From an uncultured Porphyromonadaceae bacterium (GTDB lineage: Bacteria > Bacteroidota > Bacteroidia > Bacteroidales > Muribaculaceae): a stretch of DNA of 51,499 bases. The notes beneath the pieces are model-generated. The model was not told the DNA's origin, searched no databases, and saw nothing but the letters and a program-made list of their open reading frames with translations. Positions 1 to 8,568 of this stretch are shown here, piece by piece. Both the position numbers and the translations under genes were made by a program. Position 1 is the first letter of the stretch; each line of letters opens with the position of its first letter. The stretch lies in the NCBI GenBank assembly GCA_900548975.1, contig URMS01000019.1:1-51499 (forward strand), in the 5' to 3' direction.

Positions 1-1585
1 GCCCTTCCATGATACGGCCGGTCTGCTCGTCGACGATTTTCACCTTGTTGTCGTCGACCACATACTCTATATCGCGCTCGAAGAGGGTGTATGCCTTCAG
101 CAGCTGGTTGACGGTGTGCACACGCTCGGCCTTGACGGCGTACTCGGCCATAAGCTCGTCCTTGCGGGTCTGGCGCTCGGCCAAGTCGGGGATGTGCTCG
201 AGTTCGGAGAGCTGTGCGGCGATGTCGGGCAGCACGAAGAACTGGGGGTCCTGGGTGTGGCCGGTGAGCTCATCGAGACCCTTGTCGGTAAGCTCGACGG
301 AGCGGTTCTTCTCGTCGATCACGAAGTAGAGCGGATCGGTGGCCTCGGGCATCTCGCGGGCATTGTCCTGAAGGTAGTGGGCCTCGGTCTCGAGCAGAAT
401 CTTGCGCATGCCTTCCTGGCTGAGGAAACGGATGAGGGCGCCGTTCTTGGGCAGACCCTTGAAAGCGCGGAACAGGAGCAATGCGCCCTGCTTCTGGTCG
501 TCTTTGTCGTCGGAGGCGAGCTTAGTCTTGGCCTCGGCGAGAATCGATGTCACAAGGCGCTGCTGGGCCTTGACCACTTTCTCGACATTGGATTTATAGA
601 TGTCGAAGAGCTGGTCGTCGCCCTTGGGCACGGGGCCCGATATGATAAGAGGTGTACGGGCATCGTCGATAAGCACGGAGTCGACCTCGTCGACGATAGC
701 GTAGTAGTGCTTGCGCTGCACCAGGTCTTCGGGTACCATGGCCATGTTGTCGCGCAGGTAGTCGAAGCCGAATTCGTTGTTGGTACCGTAGGTGATGTCG
801 CATTCATATGCGCGGCGACGTGCCATGCTGTTGGGCTCGTGCTTGTCGATGCAGTCCACGCTTGCGCCGTGGAACATGTAGAGCGGGCCCATCCACTCGG
901 AGTCGCGCTTGGAGAGGTAGTCGTTGACGGTCACCACATGCACGCCGCGGCCCGAAAGCGAGCGCAGGAACACCGGCAGCGTAGCCACCAGGGTCTTACC
1001 CTCGCCGGTGGCCATCTCGGCGATCTTGCCTTCGTGGAGCACGATACCGCCGATGAGCTGCACGTCGTAGTGGGCCATGTCCCACACGATCTCGTTGCCG
1101 CCAGCCATCCACCGGTTTTTCCATATGGCCTTGTCGCCGTCGATGCTCACGAACTCGCGGCCCTGGCCGGCGAGCTCGCGGTCGAAATCGGTAGCGGTGA
1201 CCACTATGGTCTCGTTTTCGGCGAAACGCTTAGCGGTTTCGCGCACGGTGGCGAATACCACGGGCAGGTGCTCGTTGAGCTGATTCTCGATGATGTCGAG
1301 GATGCTCTTTTCGTGGGCGTCGATCTTGTCCCACAGAGGCTGACGCTTGTCGAAGGGCAGCGATTCTACCTCCTCGCGCAGTTTTTCGATAGCTGCGCGG
1401 TCGTCGGCGGTAGCCTGCGCTATGGCAGCGCGCACGTTGTCGATTTCGCGGCGCAGACCGTCGTTGTCGAGGGCGGCGATGCGCGGCATCTCGTCCTTGA
1501 TGGCTTTCAGCTTGGGCTGGATGGCCTTGAGGTCGCGCACGGATTTGTCGCCGAATATCTTTTTGAGAAATGAAGTTACTGACAT
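1..1585 (-). CDS. secA: Protein translocase ATPase SecA (C-terminal part outside window)
   Basis: SecA is the cytosolic ATPase that drives unfolded preproteins through the SecYEG channel. The first 528 codons are visible; the gene runs off the left edge. Seen: Walker A ATGEGKT near residue 195, DEVDSVLID (the SecA form of the DEAD motif) near residue 305, and the start of the preprotein-binding region. In E. coli Walker A sits near residue 102, so about 90 extra residues precede it here; this charged insertion is usual for Bacteroidetes SecA. The ATG at 1585 begins MSVTSFLKKIFGDKS, a normal SecA N-terminus. A consensus promoter lies 30 bp upstream, and the preceding gene ends 120 bp away, so secA is probably transcribed on its own. 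No frame disruption is seen. Confidence 0.97.
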   Translation of the reverse strand, partial: MSVTSFLKKIFGDKSVRDLKAIQPKLKAIKDEMPRIAALDNDGLRREIDNVRAAIAQATADDRAAIEKLREEVESLPFDKRQPLWDKIDAHEKSILDIIENQLNEHLPVVFATVRETAKRFAENETIVVTATDFDRELAGQGREFVSIDGDKAIWKNRWMAGGNEIVWDMAHYDVQLIGGIVLHEGKIAEMATGEGKTLVATLPVFLRSLSGRGVHVVTVNDYLSKRDSEWMGPLYMFHGASVDCIDKHEPNSMARRRAYECDITYGTNNEFGFDYLRDNMAMVPEDLVQRKHYYAIVDEVDSVLIDDARTPLIISGPVPKGDDQLFDIYKSNVEKVVKAQQRLVTSILAEAKTKLASDDKDDQKQGALLLFRAFKGLPKNGALIRFLSQEGMRKILLETEAHYLQDNAREMPEATDPLYFVIDEKNRSVELTDKGLDELTGHTQDPQFFVLPDIAAQLSELEHIPDLAERQTRKDELMAEYAVKAERVHTVNQLLKAYTLFERDIEYVVDDNKVKIVDEQTGRIMEG

Positions 1586-1614
1586 ATATGTGTGATGGTG
1601 TTATTATCGGTTTG

Positions 1615-1646
1615 CAAAGGTACGAAAAATCAGTCTGTCAGACAAA
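1615..1646 (-). promoter_or_regulatory. secA promoter, Bacteroidetes type
   Basis: On the minus strand TACCTTTG lies at 1622-1615 and TTTG at 1646-1643, separated by 20 nt. This matches the known Bacteroidetes sigma-ABfr consensus TTTG-N19-21-TAnnTTTG exactly. It is 30 bp upstream of the secA ATG. Confidence 0.8.
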
Positions 1647-1665
1647 TGTCGTGTCCATTTGCCTG
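1639..1665. repeat. Imperfect inverted repeat over the secA -33 element
   Basis: CAGACAAATG (1639-1648) and CATTTGCCTG (1656-1665) are complementary except for one position and flank a 7-nt spacer. The left arm contains the complement of the -33 TTTG. It could be an operator or part of a terminator for the upstream gene; no T-run follows, so the latter is less likely. Confidence 0.4.
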
Positions 1666-1705
1666 ATAAACGCCTGTCGGGGCCTCCCCCGGGATAACTG
1701 AAATG

Positions 1706-3310
1706 TCAATTGCCGGCTTTGACGGGAGGCACGGCGGCTCCGTTGGGCGATCGTATGCGCAGTATCGAGGCCACGGTGGGCGCTATGGCGCGCACGTCAA
1801 CCGGTGTGCCTATGGTGCGGGCCGTCATGCCGGGCGCCATGATGAAAGCGGGCGCCGTGGTCGATGCGATGCGGTATACATCGTTACCGCCGCCGGCCAT
1901 GGGATCGGTGAGGTCGTCGATGGTCTCGAAGCCGGGCACCACCTCTATCACAAGGTCGCCGGCACTCTCGCGCACGGTGTTGCGCCGCAGAATCTCGCTC
2001 TTTTCGCCGGCCCGGCCGGCTATGATGTCATCGATGGTATATACGCGGTCGACACCTGTCATCTTCGACAGGAAATCGGCCGCTTCGGCGCGGACGGCAC
2101 GTATGTCGAGTCCGCGGTCCTTGATATGCTTCTGGTTGAGGAAGAACTGCCCGCGGTGGAAGCCTGCCACATAGTCGCCGTTGCCGTAGATGGCCATGAG
2201 GTAGATGTTGAGCAGCGAGGCGGCCTTGCGGGTGGAAAATTCGCCGTAGGGTATGTTCCATCGCTCTTCGTCGCGCCGGCTGCCGGGGCGCCTTGGCGTA
2301 GCGGCCAGGAACACCACTGTGCTGTCGAGGCCCACACGGCTGTCGATGGTGTTGAAAAGCTGCTCCAGCCGCCGGTCGAGCTTCACATAGGCGTCGTAGA
2401 TCTCGGGGCGGTTGTCGGGGTTCTTGCCGTAGGTATAGGGCTCGAGGGTATATGCCACGTTGAGCACGTCGGTCACGCCTTCGTGCTGCCCTACTCTCAG
2501 CGAGGCAAGCAGATCGATGGCCACATCGGTGACCTCGGCGTTGACAAGGGGCGACGCGGCGAACATGTCGAGGCGCTCGCTCTTGCCGCGCGGGAAAACA
2601 TGGCGGAAGGGGTAGCGCGTCAGATGGTCGGGCAGCAGCGGAAAATCGCCCGGCGCTATCGAGGGTGTCCAGCTCATGGTGTCGAGCCGCACCGACAGCG
2701 GTGCCATGCGGTTGCGGGCAGCCACGGCCACCGGCAGCTCCTTGTAGTAGGTCGACGAGGCCCAGTTGCCGGTCTTGGCGTCGAGCCACAGGGCGCTGTT
2801 GGCGGCATGCCCGGCCAGGGCAAGCGACACAGCGGGGTCGGGCGCCACGGCATATACCACATTCACGCCGCCCGAGCCTATGCGCACCTCGTCGGCGAGT
2901 GTGCTCACTTTCAGGGCGGCAGGCGAATACGACGCGTTGGTGTAGTTGCCCATGGCGGCGGCATCGGCATAGACGCTGACTATGCGGTTGCCCTCGCGGT
3001 CGTAGATATACTCGGCCGGGATGCCGTTGACGGCCGGTGCCGCACCCGTCATAAGCTCGGCTGCTGCGGCAGCCGCGTCGAGATAGGTGCCGTAGTCGGC
3101 ATGGGCTATGGTGAGGCCGTTTCGCTCCAAACGGCGGAAGCCGCCGTTGCCGAACTGCTCGCGCAGCAACTCGAGGCAATCGCCGTCGAGGCCTTCCACC
3201 ATTATACCCACCAGCAGGCGGGGCGATTGTGGTGCGGCTGCGCCGAGCCCCAGCGACGTCAGCGACGCCACCAGCGACAGGAGTATTTTCAATCGGCTCA
3301 GTTTTAGCAT
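1706..3310 (-). CDS. Alkaline phosphatase superfamily protein, catalytically degenerate
   Basis: A 534-residue exported protein (signal peptide about 1-25, ending GLGAAA) with the fold signature of type I phosphodiesterase/PafA-like alkaline phosphatases: GFRRLERNGL, LMTGAAPAVNGIPAEYIYDR and the C-terminal VRAIAPTVASIL all match the family. The active-site positions do not. By comparison with PafA motifs recalled from the family, the first Asp is Glu39, the nucleophile Thr lies in an alanine run (about Ala79), the DxxxH ligands fall in YTLEPYTYG (about 287-295), the ADH motif reads ATP (337-339), and the last His falls in STTAP (about 483-487). It is therefore probably a non-catalytic binding or structural protein in the periplasm. 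Its ATG shares one base with the stop of the upstream DUF4105 gene (TAATG), implying translational coupling. Confidence 0.82.
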   Translation of the reverse strand: MLKLSRLKILLSLVASLTSLGLGAAAPQSPRLLVGIMVEGLDGDCLELLREQFGNGGFRRLERNGLTIAHADYGTYLDAAAAAAELMTGAAPAVNGIPAEYIYDREGNRIVSVYADAAAMGNYTNASYSPAALKVSTLADEVRIGSGGVNVVYAVAPDPAVSLALAGHAANSALWLDAKTGNWASSTYYKELPVAVAARNRMAPLSVRLDTMSWTPSIAPGDFPLLPDHLTRYPFRHVFPRGKSERLDMFAASPLVNAEVTDVAIDLLASLRVGQHEGVTDVLNVAYTLEPYTYGKNPDNRPEIYDAYVKLDRRLEQLFNTIDSRVGLDSTVVFLAATPRRPGSRRDEERWNIPYGEFSTRKAASLLNIYLMAIYGNGDYVAGFHRGQFFLNQKHIKDRGLDIRAVRAEAADFLSKMTGVDRVYTIDDIIAGRAGEKSEILRRNTVRESAGDLVIEVVPGFETIDDLTDPMAGGGNDVYRIASTTAPAFIMAPGMTARTIGTPVDVRAIAPTVASILRIRSPNGAAVPPVKAGN

Positions 3311-4482
3311 TATGAGTGTTTAGTTATGTAGAGATAGGAGAACGAGCGCATTAATTCGGCTCCTACCAGCGGTATAAATGCGGCGTTTGCCGACTGCGGC
3401 AGCATGGGCCACAGCACGCAGAGCGCCAACAAGACCACAAAGTTAGTCATTTGGTAGCAAATGAGGAACGTTCGGGCCTTTTTTATCCAAATAAAAATTG
3501 TCGGGATAAGGCAGAGCGGATTCAGCCAGGGGTATAGCCAGTTGGGCGAAGTGGCCTCGTGGACCGACACAAATATGAGGAAAGTGAGCAGGCATCCGGT
3601 GAGGCCGAGTATGCCGAAATACACGGCATCGAACCAGCGTGTGACCCGGCGCCGACGCATGTCGCGCACCGTCAGCGCCAGCGTGACAGCAAATAAAGCC
3701 CAGCACACGGCAAGTGGCGTGAGATACCACGGCGTAGGCCCCTCGATGGCGGCGTCGGGAGCGGCGTTGCAGAGTATGATGCTCTGTGTGACAAGGTTGC
3801 GGCCGCCGGCTGTGGCCAGAAGCAGCATATCGTCGAGCTCGGCGGGCGCGAAAGCCATCTCGCGGCGCGTCAGCGGATAGTCGATGCCGCTGCCGAGGGC
3901 CAGATCGATACCGAACTGATACCAGGGATAGTTGGCATGATAGTGCCGCATGATATTGCGGAAAGTCACAGGCCACGACGACTGCGACTCGGACTGCGCC
4001 GGAGCCAGACGGATGCTGTCGCCCACGGCCGCCTCGACGGCCGCGAGAGGGCGGGTGGCACAGTTGTCCTTCACGTAATTATAGCGGTATACGCGGTTTT
4101 CGGGCTTTATCTTCTCATTGAGCAGGTCGATGAGGCGCTTTTTCTGAGCACTATCGAGATTGAGCTGATTGGCGGCCACACGCCGTCCCTGCTGCATATA
4201 ATGCTGCAGGAAAGCTTCTCCGGGATGTGCCACAGCCATATAGTCGGTCTCGCCCTTGACGAAGCGGTACACGAAATTGGGCGAGTCGAAATCGAACACG
4301 CCGAAATTATATGCCGTCATTCCGCGGTCGGGTATATCGACCACAATAGCAGAATGGCCCTCGAGCTCGTAGATGGCCGGCCCGGGATATATGTTGACAA
4401 AGTATATGATGGTATCCGACTGCGCGCGGCACAGCAGCACAGCCATGATGGATAACACCAGTGCGGTCAACAGTTTTTTCAT
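3310..4482 (-). CDS. DUF4105 (Lnb N-terminal periplasmic domain) membrane protein
   Basis: A 390-residue protein with a signal peptide (about 1-20), a periplasmic DUF4105 domain and a membrane-embedded C-terminal half. Family marks visible are LEGHSAIVVDI near residue 42, YRFVKGETDYMA near 92 and YVKDNCATRP near 137; the Cys in DNCATRP and the upstream His are the likely catalytic pair of this papain-like/NlpC-type fold. Four or five hydrophobic helices follow from about residue 255. The molecular function of DUF4105 is not established; relatives occur at the cell envelope. The start overlaps the queE stop by 4 bp (ATGA) and the stop overlaps the next start by 1 bp. Confidence 0.85.
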   Translation of the reverse strand: MKKLLTALVLSIMAVLLCRAQSDTIIYFVNIYPGPAIYELEGHSAIVVDIPDRGMTAYNFGVFDFDSPNFVYRFVKGETDYMAVAHPGEAFLQHYMQQGRRVAANQLNLDSAQKKRLIDLLNEKIKPENRVYRYNYVKDNCATRPLAAVEAAVGDSIRLAPAQSESQSSWPVTFRNIMRHYHANYPWYQFGIDLALGSGIDYPLTRREMAFAPAELDDMLLLATAGGRNLVTQSIILCNAAPDAAIEGPTPWYLTPLAVCWALFAVTLALTVRDMRRRRVTRWFDAVYFGILGLTGCLLTFLIFVSVHEATSPNWLYPWLNPLCLIPTIFIWIKKARTFLICYQMTNFVVLLALCVLWPMLPQSANAAFIPLVGAELMRSFSYLYITKHS

Positions 4483-5027
4483 CTTATATCGAGCAGTTTA
4501 TGCGTCTGCAGCGACAGACGCCAACGCGGATGATCGAGAATATATGCTATGGTCTCGGCCGTATTGAGGCCCGAACAAGGCTGAAGGAAGCGGTTGGGCG
4601 TGTCGAAAAACTTGGCGGTTTCCTCCACATCCTGACCGCGGTACACTATCTTGAGCTCGTCGACACGGTCCACGGCCCAGGGAGCGGCCTTGGGCGAGCA
4701 GGTGACCCAGTCGACCTCAGGGGGCACCGGCAGCGAGCCGTTGGTTTCTATCTGCACGTAGAAATGTTTCAGCTTCAGCGCTCTGAGCAGGGCGCTGTCG
4801 AGCTGCAGCAGCGGCTCACCGCCCGTAGCCACAAGGTGGCGCGAGGGGAATGCAGCGCAGGCTTCGGCGATTTCGGCGGCGTCCATCTCGGTATATGCCG
4901 CAAAATCGGTATCGCAGAACTCGCATGCGCGGTTACAGCCCGAAAAGCGCAGGAACACAGCCGGCGTGCCCGTGTAATATCCCTCGCCCTGAAGAGAATA
5001 GAATATCTCGTTTACCTTATATTTCAT
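4479..5027 (-). CDS. queE: 7-carboxy-7-deazaguanine synthase QueE
   Basis: A radical SAM enzyme that rearranges 6-carboxytetrahydropterin to 7-carboxy-7-deazaguanine, the second committed step toward preQ0 and queuosine. The product is 182 residues, a short QueE of the Bacteroidetes kind. Seen: FYSLQGEGYYTG, the [4Fe-4S] motif GCNRACEFCD (CxxxCxxC) near residue 25, VATGGEPLLQ, IETNGS and VTCSPK. I take the ATG at 5027 (MKYKVNEIFYSLQGEG) because an upstream in-frame start at 5060 would add residues with no family counterpart. The start lies inside queD (11-bp overlap), so the two are translationally coupled. Confidence 0.94.
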   Translation of the reverse strand: MKYKVNEIFYSLQGEGYYTGTPAVFLRFSGCNRACEFCDTDFAAYTEMDAAEIAEACAAFPSRHLVATGGEPLLQLDSALLRALKLKHFYVQIETNGSLPVPPEVDWVTCSPKAAPWAVDRVDELKIVYRGQDVEETAKFFDTPNRFLQPCSGLNTAETIAYILDHPRWRLSLQTHKLLDIR

Positions 5028-5346
5028 AACTTGCGGTATTACCTTCGCTTTCCTGCACATCCACCCGGTAGCAATGCTCTATGCGGTCGCACACCCAGCG
5101 GGCTATGTTCTCGGCAGTGGGGTTGAACGGAAGCACATCGTTGAGGCAGCGGTGGTCGAGGAGATCGAGCACCGTGCGCTTTATATCGGTGAAATCCACC
5201 ACCATACCGTTAGCATTCAGCTGCTCGGCGCGACAGTGGACGGTAATAATCCAGTTGTGGCCGTGAACCGATGTGCACTTGCTCTCGTAGTCGAGTTCAA
5301 GGCGGTGTGCGGCCGATATTTCGAGGCGTTTGGTAACGTAGTACAA
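5017..5346 (-). CDS. queD: 6-carboxy-5,6,7,8-tetrahydropterin synthase QueD (TTG start)
   Basis: QueD converts dihydroneopterin triphosphate to 6-carboxytetrahydropterin, feeding QueE. The 109-residue product contains SAAHRLELDYESKCTSVHGHNW, split here as SAAHRL, the catalytic Cys24 and the zinc ligands in HGH, plus LLDHRCLND (catalytic His) and QESEG (Glu). The best start is TTG at 5346: it places MYYVTKRLEISAAH, the usual family N-terminus, and there is no in-frame ATG upstream before a stop. queC and other queuosine genes are not in the window. The gene follows pyrC after 22 bp. Confidence 0.94.
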   Translation of the reverse strand: MYYVTKRLEISAAHRLELDYESKCTSVHGHNWIITVHCRAEQLNANGMVVDFTDIKRTVLDLLDHRCLNDVLPFNPTAENIARWVCDRIEHCYRVDVQESEGNTASYEI

Positions 5347-5368
5347 AGCAGAAAGAGTTAGAAGTTAA

Positions 5369-6742
5369 TTATTGGTTATCGGACAGTGCCGCATGGCTGA
5401 AATGCAGAGGGCGGCCGGCAATTGCTCCGGTGAGGCGGCCGTCGGCGACGGCCTTCACGCCGTTGACCCACACATCGCTTACACGGTGGCGCACTGTGTG
5501 GCCTGCAAAAGGCGTCCATCCGCACGGCGACACCGCATCGCTGTCGGCAATGGCATGCGCCGCGCATTTCTCCACCAGCACAAGATCGGCAAAATAGCCC
5601 GGGCGGATAGCTCCACGGTTTTTAACACCGAAAAGGGCCGCAGGGTTCACGGCCATCTTGCGCGCCACAAGCGCCGGCGAAAAATATTCGAGCATCACCG
5701 GCAGGGCAAACTGCACCGACGGTGCGCCCGACGCCGCTTTCAGCGCACCGCCCTGCTTCTCGCGGCTGAGATGCGGCGCGTGGTCGGTGGCGAGGGTGTC
5801 GATGTATCCGTCCTCGACGGCGCGGCGCAGAGCGGGGGCATCGGCCTTGACAGCCGGATTTATCTTATGGCGCCACGTGCGGTTTTCCTCGTGCGAGAAC
5901 TCCTCGTCGAGGTACATGGGCGTCGTTTCGGCGGTGATACGCTTGCCCGATAGCTCCCCGTTGTCGAGAAGGGCCTCGACCTCGGCGGCAGTACTCACAT
6001 GAGCTAAGTGCAGCCTTATGCCGGTGCGCCGGGCCATGTCGGCGGCCTGCCGCGCACAGCTAAGGCAGGCCTCGGCACTGCGTATGCGGCTGTGTTCGCC
6101 CAGAGGCACCGCTTCGGCAGAACCGTAGCGCTCTATGGCCGCGGCGGTATTTGCGGCGATGATATCGTTGTCCTCGGCGTGAACCACTACCGGCAGCCCG
6201 TCGGCGGCGCAGCGCGCAAGCATCGCTTCGAGACATTCGGGCGACGGCATGGCCATGCCACCCGTAGTAGTGCCCATAAACAGCTTTACGGCCGGTACGA
6301 TATCGGGCTCGAGTGCGTCGAGGGCTTCTATGACAGTATCGGTGGCGCCAAGCATGAAGCCGTAGTTGGCGGCCGAGCGGCCCTCAGAGCGGGCGAGCTT
6401 GTCGCGGAAGGCTCCGGCAGTCGTCGTGGCCGGAACGGTGTTGGGCATCTCGATAAACGAAGTGACGCCGCCGAGAACGGCCGCGGCACTCTCCGACGCG
6501 ATATCGCCCTTATGTGTCAGCCCCGGCTCGCGGAAGTGCACATGGCTGTCGATAAGGCCCGGCATAAGAACCGCACCGCGGGCGTCGACAGCCGCGGCGC
6601 CTTCGAAGAGTTCGGTTACCGGTGTACCCGAACCGATATCCGCAATGGTATCGCCGTCGACAAGCACCCAGCCGGCGGTATTGTCGGCAACATCGGCGGC
6701 TCCGCAAAGGAGTGCGTTGTATATCAGAGTCTTATTTGCCAT
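5369..6742 (-). CDS. pyrC: Dihydroorotase PyrC (class I)
   Basis: Catalyses cyclisation of carbamoyl-aspartate to dihydroorotate, the third step of pyrimidine synthesis. At 457 residues it is of the long, allantoinase-like class I type. Seen: the metal motif HVHFREPG near residue 67, the carboxylated lysine in VKLFMG near 152, metal histidines in VVHAED and LAHVST, and the catalytic Asp in ATDHAPH near 312. Its ATG lies inside the end of the upstream glycosyltransferase gene (11-bp overlap). Relatives such as allantoinase or hydantoinase are possible, but the REPG motif and length favour dihydroorotase. Confidence 0.93.
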   Translation of the reverse strand: MANKTLIYNALLCGAADVADNTAGWVLVDGDTIADIGSGTPVTELFEGAAAVDARGAVLMPGLIDSHVHFREPGLTHKGDIASESAAAVLGGVTSFIEMPNTVPATTTAGAFRDKLARSEGRSAANYGFMLGATDTVIEALDALEPDIVPAVKLFMGTTTGGMAMPSPECLEAMLARCAADGLPVVVHAEDNDIIAANTAAAIERYGSAEAVPLGEHSRIRSAEACLSCARQAADMARRTGIRLHLAHVSTAAEVEALLDNGELSGKRITAETTPMYLDEEFSHEENRTWRHKINPAVKADAPALRRAVEDGYIDTLATDHAPHLSREKQGGALKAASGAPSVQFALPVMLEYFSPALVARKMAVNPAALFGVKNRGAIRPGYFADLVLVEKCAAHAIADSDAVSPCGWTPFAGHTVRHRVSDVWVNGVKAVADGRLTGAIAGRPLHFSHAALSDNQ

Positions 6743-7490
6743 CTCTTCCGGAATAGTCGGGGTATTTGCGGAAAAGACTGTTCCATTTCAGACGGATAAC
6801 GCCGAAAACGGCCTCGCCGAAAATACCGCTGTTCATCTTACTGGTGCCCAGCACACGGTTCACAAATATGATAGGTTCTTCCACAACCCTGAAGCCATAT
6901 TTATAGGCGGTGAACTTCATCTCGATCTGGAAGGCATAGCCCTTGAACTTCACCTTGTCGAGCTGAAGAGCCTGAAGCACACGGCGACGGTAGCACACGA
7001 ATCCGGCAGTGGTGTCGTGCACGGGCATGCGGGTGATGAGACGTACATACTTCGACGCATAGTACGACATGAGCACACGGCCCATGGGCCAGTTTACCAC
7101 ATTCACACCTGTCACATAGCGGCTGCCCACCACCACATCGGCGCCGTCTACGGCTTTCTGACGCAGACGCACCAGATCGGCGGGATTGTGCGAGAAATCG
7201 GCATCCATCTCGCAGATATAGTCGTAGCCGCGTGCCACGCATTCCCTGAAGCCGGTGATATATGCCGTGCCCAGACCGAGCTTGCCGCGACGCTCTATAA
7301 TGTCCACGCGTCCGGGATATTGCTCCATCTTGGCCTTGACCGCGGCGGCGGTACCGTCGGGCGAATTGTCATCGATCACCAGAATGTCGAAGGGCACGGG
7401 AAGCGCCATGACAGCGTCGATAATTGCGGCCGCGTTCTCTATTTCATTGTACATCGGTATTATAACTACCGAATCGCTTTTCTGTGACAT
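6732..7490 (-). CDS. Polyprenol-phosphate mannosyltransferase-like glycosyltransferase, GT2
   Basis: A 252-residue soluble glycosyltransferase of the dolichol-phosphate mannose synthase (DPM1) kind, predicted to move a sugar, probably mannose from GDP-mannose, onto a polyprenyl phosphate at the inner face of the membrane. Seen: VIIPMYNE at residue 9, VIDDNSPDGT near 38, the metal-binding EMDADFSHNP near 93, GSRYV and the membrane-associated FKGYAFQIEMKF segment. There is no C-terminal transmembrane helix pair, as in DPM1. It sits 6 bp after the DUF2461 gene and overlaps pyrC. The acceptor and donor sugars are inferred from the family only. Confidence 0.9.
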   Translation of the reverse strand: MSQKSDSVVIIPMYNEIENAAAIIDAVMALPVPFDILVIDDNSPDGTAAAVKAKMEQYPGRVDIIERRGKLGLGTAYITGFRECVARGYDYICEMDADFSHNPADLVRLRQKAVDGADVVVGSRYVTGVNVVNWPMGRVLMSYYASKYVRLITRMPVHDTTAGFVCYRRRVLQALQLDKVKFKGYAFQIEMKFTAYKYGFRVVEEPIIFVNRVLGTSKMNSGIFGEAVFGVIRLKWNSLFRKYPDYSGRDGK

Positions 7491-7496
7491 GAGGGC

Positions 7497-8153
7497 TTAT
7501 TCGTCTATGGAATAGTTGAGGAAGTCGTTCATCGGTTTGAGTATGCGGAGCATGGAGGCCACTTTTTCGGGCCAGTCGGGAGCATCGAAGAAAGCGCGGT
7601 CGAGTTCGTGGCACTTGCCGTACTCGGTGAGGCGCAGAAGATCGATGTCGGGATGGTCGCGGTCGTAGCCCTTGGGCGCCGTCTTGAGTTTGCGGCCATA
7701 CCACCCGGGGTAAAGGGCCTTGATTTCGGGAGTTTCGGTAATTTCGCGGAATTCCTCGATATTGTCCAAGATAGCGCGCCGCAGCTTCTTGAGCACGGGA
7801 GCCTCGGGCGACCACACGCCGCCGTAGACGGCGCACTCCTCTACCCCGACGTGCACATAGTAGCACGCCCGGTCGCAGTGGCGGCCGGTGGGCGAGATAA
7901 GGGCCGAAAAATAGGTCTTGAACGGCGACTTGTCGTGCGAGAAACGCGTGTCGCGGTATATGCGGTATACACAGTCGGAGGCGCGGACTCCGCGCAGAGA
8001 GGGATCGTCGACAGCAAGAGCGTTGACGATGCGCTGTACGCTGTCGATCCACTGCGCGCGCAGAGCATCGAACTCGGCGCGGTTGGCGGCGAACCATGGC
8101 CGGTCGTTGTTTTCGGCCAGACGGGTCAGAAAATCGAATAATTGCCTGTTCAT
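7497..8153 (-). CDS. DUF2461 domain protein (TIGR02453 type)
   Basis: A 218-residue cytosolic protein of the DUF2461 family, whose biochemical role is unknown. Family marks seen: FLTRLAENNDRPWFAANR at the N-terminus, YRIYRDTRFSHDKSPFKTY near residue 67, YYVHVGVEEC and GGVWSPEA. The ATG at 8153 is chosen over an upstream in-frame codon at 8171 because it gives the normal MNRQLFDFL start and a 4-bp ATGA overlap with the previous gene. Length agrees with the family. Confidence 0.9.
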   Translation of the reverse strand: MNRQLFDFLTRLAENNDRPWFAANRAEFDALRAQWIDSVQRIVNALAVDDPSLRGVRASDCVYRIYRDTRFSHDKSPFKTYFSALISPTGRHCDRACYYVHVGVEECAVYGGVWSPEAPVLKKLRRAILDNIEEFREITETPEIKALYPGWYGRKLKTAPKGYDRDHPDIDLLRLTEYGKCHELDRAFFDAPDWPEKVASMLRILKPMNDFLNYSIDE

Positions 8154-8491
8154 TTGTCTATATCCACCCATTCAACATCTGTAATCTGGCTTTCGGCCCG
8201 CACAGCGCGCCGCTCCTTGCCGGCAGCGGAAGTATCGGTGTGCGATTCGTACTCGGTGAAAGCCACATATTCGCCGACATCGCGCGGTATTTTCTTACCC
8301 TTGCGGACATTGGCCGTTTCGGTGTGCGGACGCCGGGCATCGCGGAAGCCGCGGGGTGCACCGTAGGCGCTCTGACCGAAAGGGTCTTCCATGAAGCGGC
8401 GCATGCGTCGGCGCAGCGTCCACATCTTATACATGGCGCTCACTACGGGCGCCACTATAAATATCAATAATAACAGAAGTATAAGTTCCAT
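8150..8491 (-). CDS. DUF4834 small membrane-anchored protein
   Basis: A 113-residue protein with one N-terminal transmembrane helix (about residues 2-20, leucine/isoleucine rich), a basic stretch WTLRRRMRRFM and a polar cytoplasmic tail ending ITDVEWVDIDK. This matches DUF4834, a Bacteroidetes family of unknown function. The conserved end motif DVEWVDIDK is visible. It overlaps the DUF2461 gene by 4 bp, so the two probably share a translation unit; the function is unknown. Confidence 0.8.
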   Translation of the reverse strand: MELILLLLLIFIVAPVVSAMYKMWTLRRRMRRFMEDPFGQSAYGAPRGFRDARRPHTETANVRKGKKIPRDVGEYVAFTEYESHTDTSAAGKERRAVRAESQITDVEWVDIDK

Positions 8492-8568
8492 TGTTGCAGA
8501 TTATAGCCGGCGTCATGTGCCGATGCCGGAAGAGAGTGAGGAGAGGAAATCAGGACAGCGCCGGAGGG

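Noticed and set aside
116..1573. Long plus-strand open frame of 485 codons over secA
   Set aside because: It is the antisense of secA; its product is low-complexity Val/Gly/His-rich and the minus strand encodes clear SecA motifs.
1703..3307. Plus-strand open frame of 534 codons opposite the phosphatase homologue
   Set aside because: GC-rich codon bias keeps the antisense frame open; no domain, and the minus strand has a signal peptide and family motifs.
5028..5060. Upstream start for queE
   Set aside because: It lies deep in queD and adds 11 residues before the conserved MKYKVNEIFYSLQGEG start.
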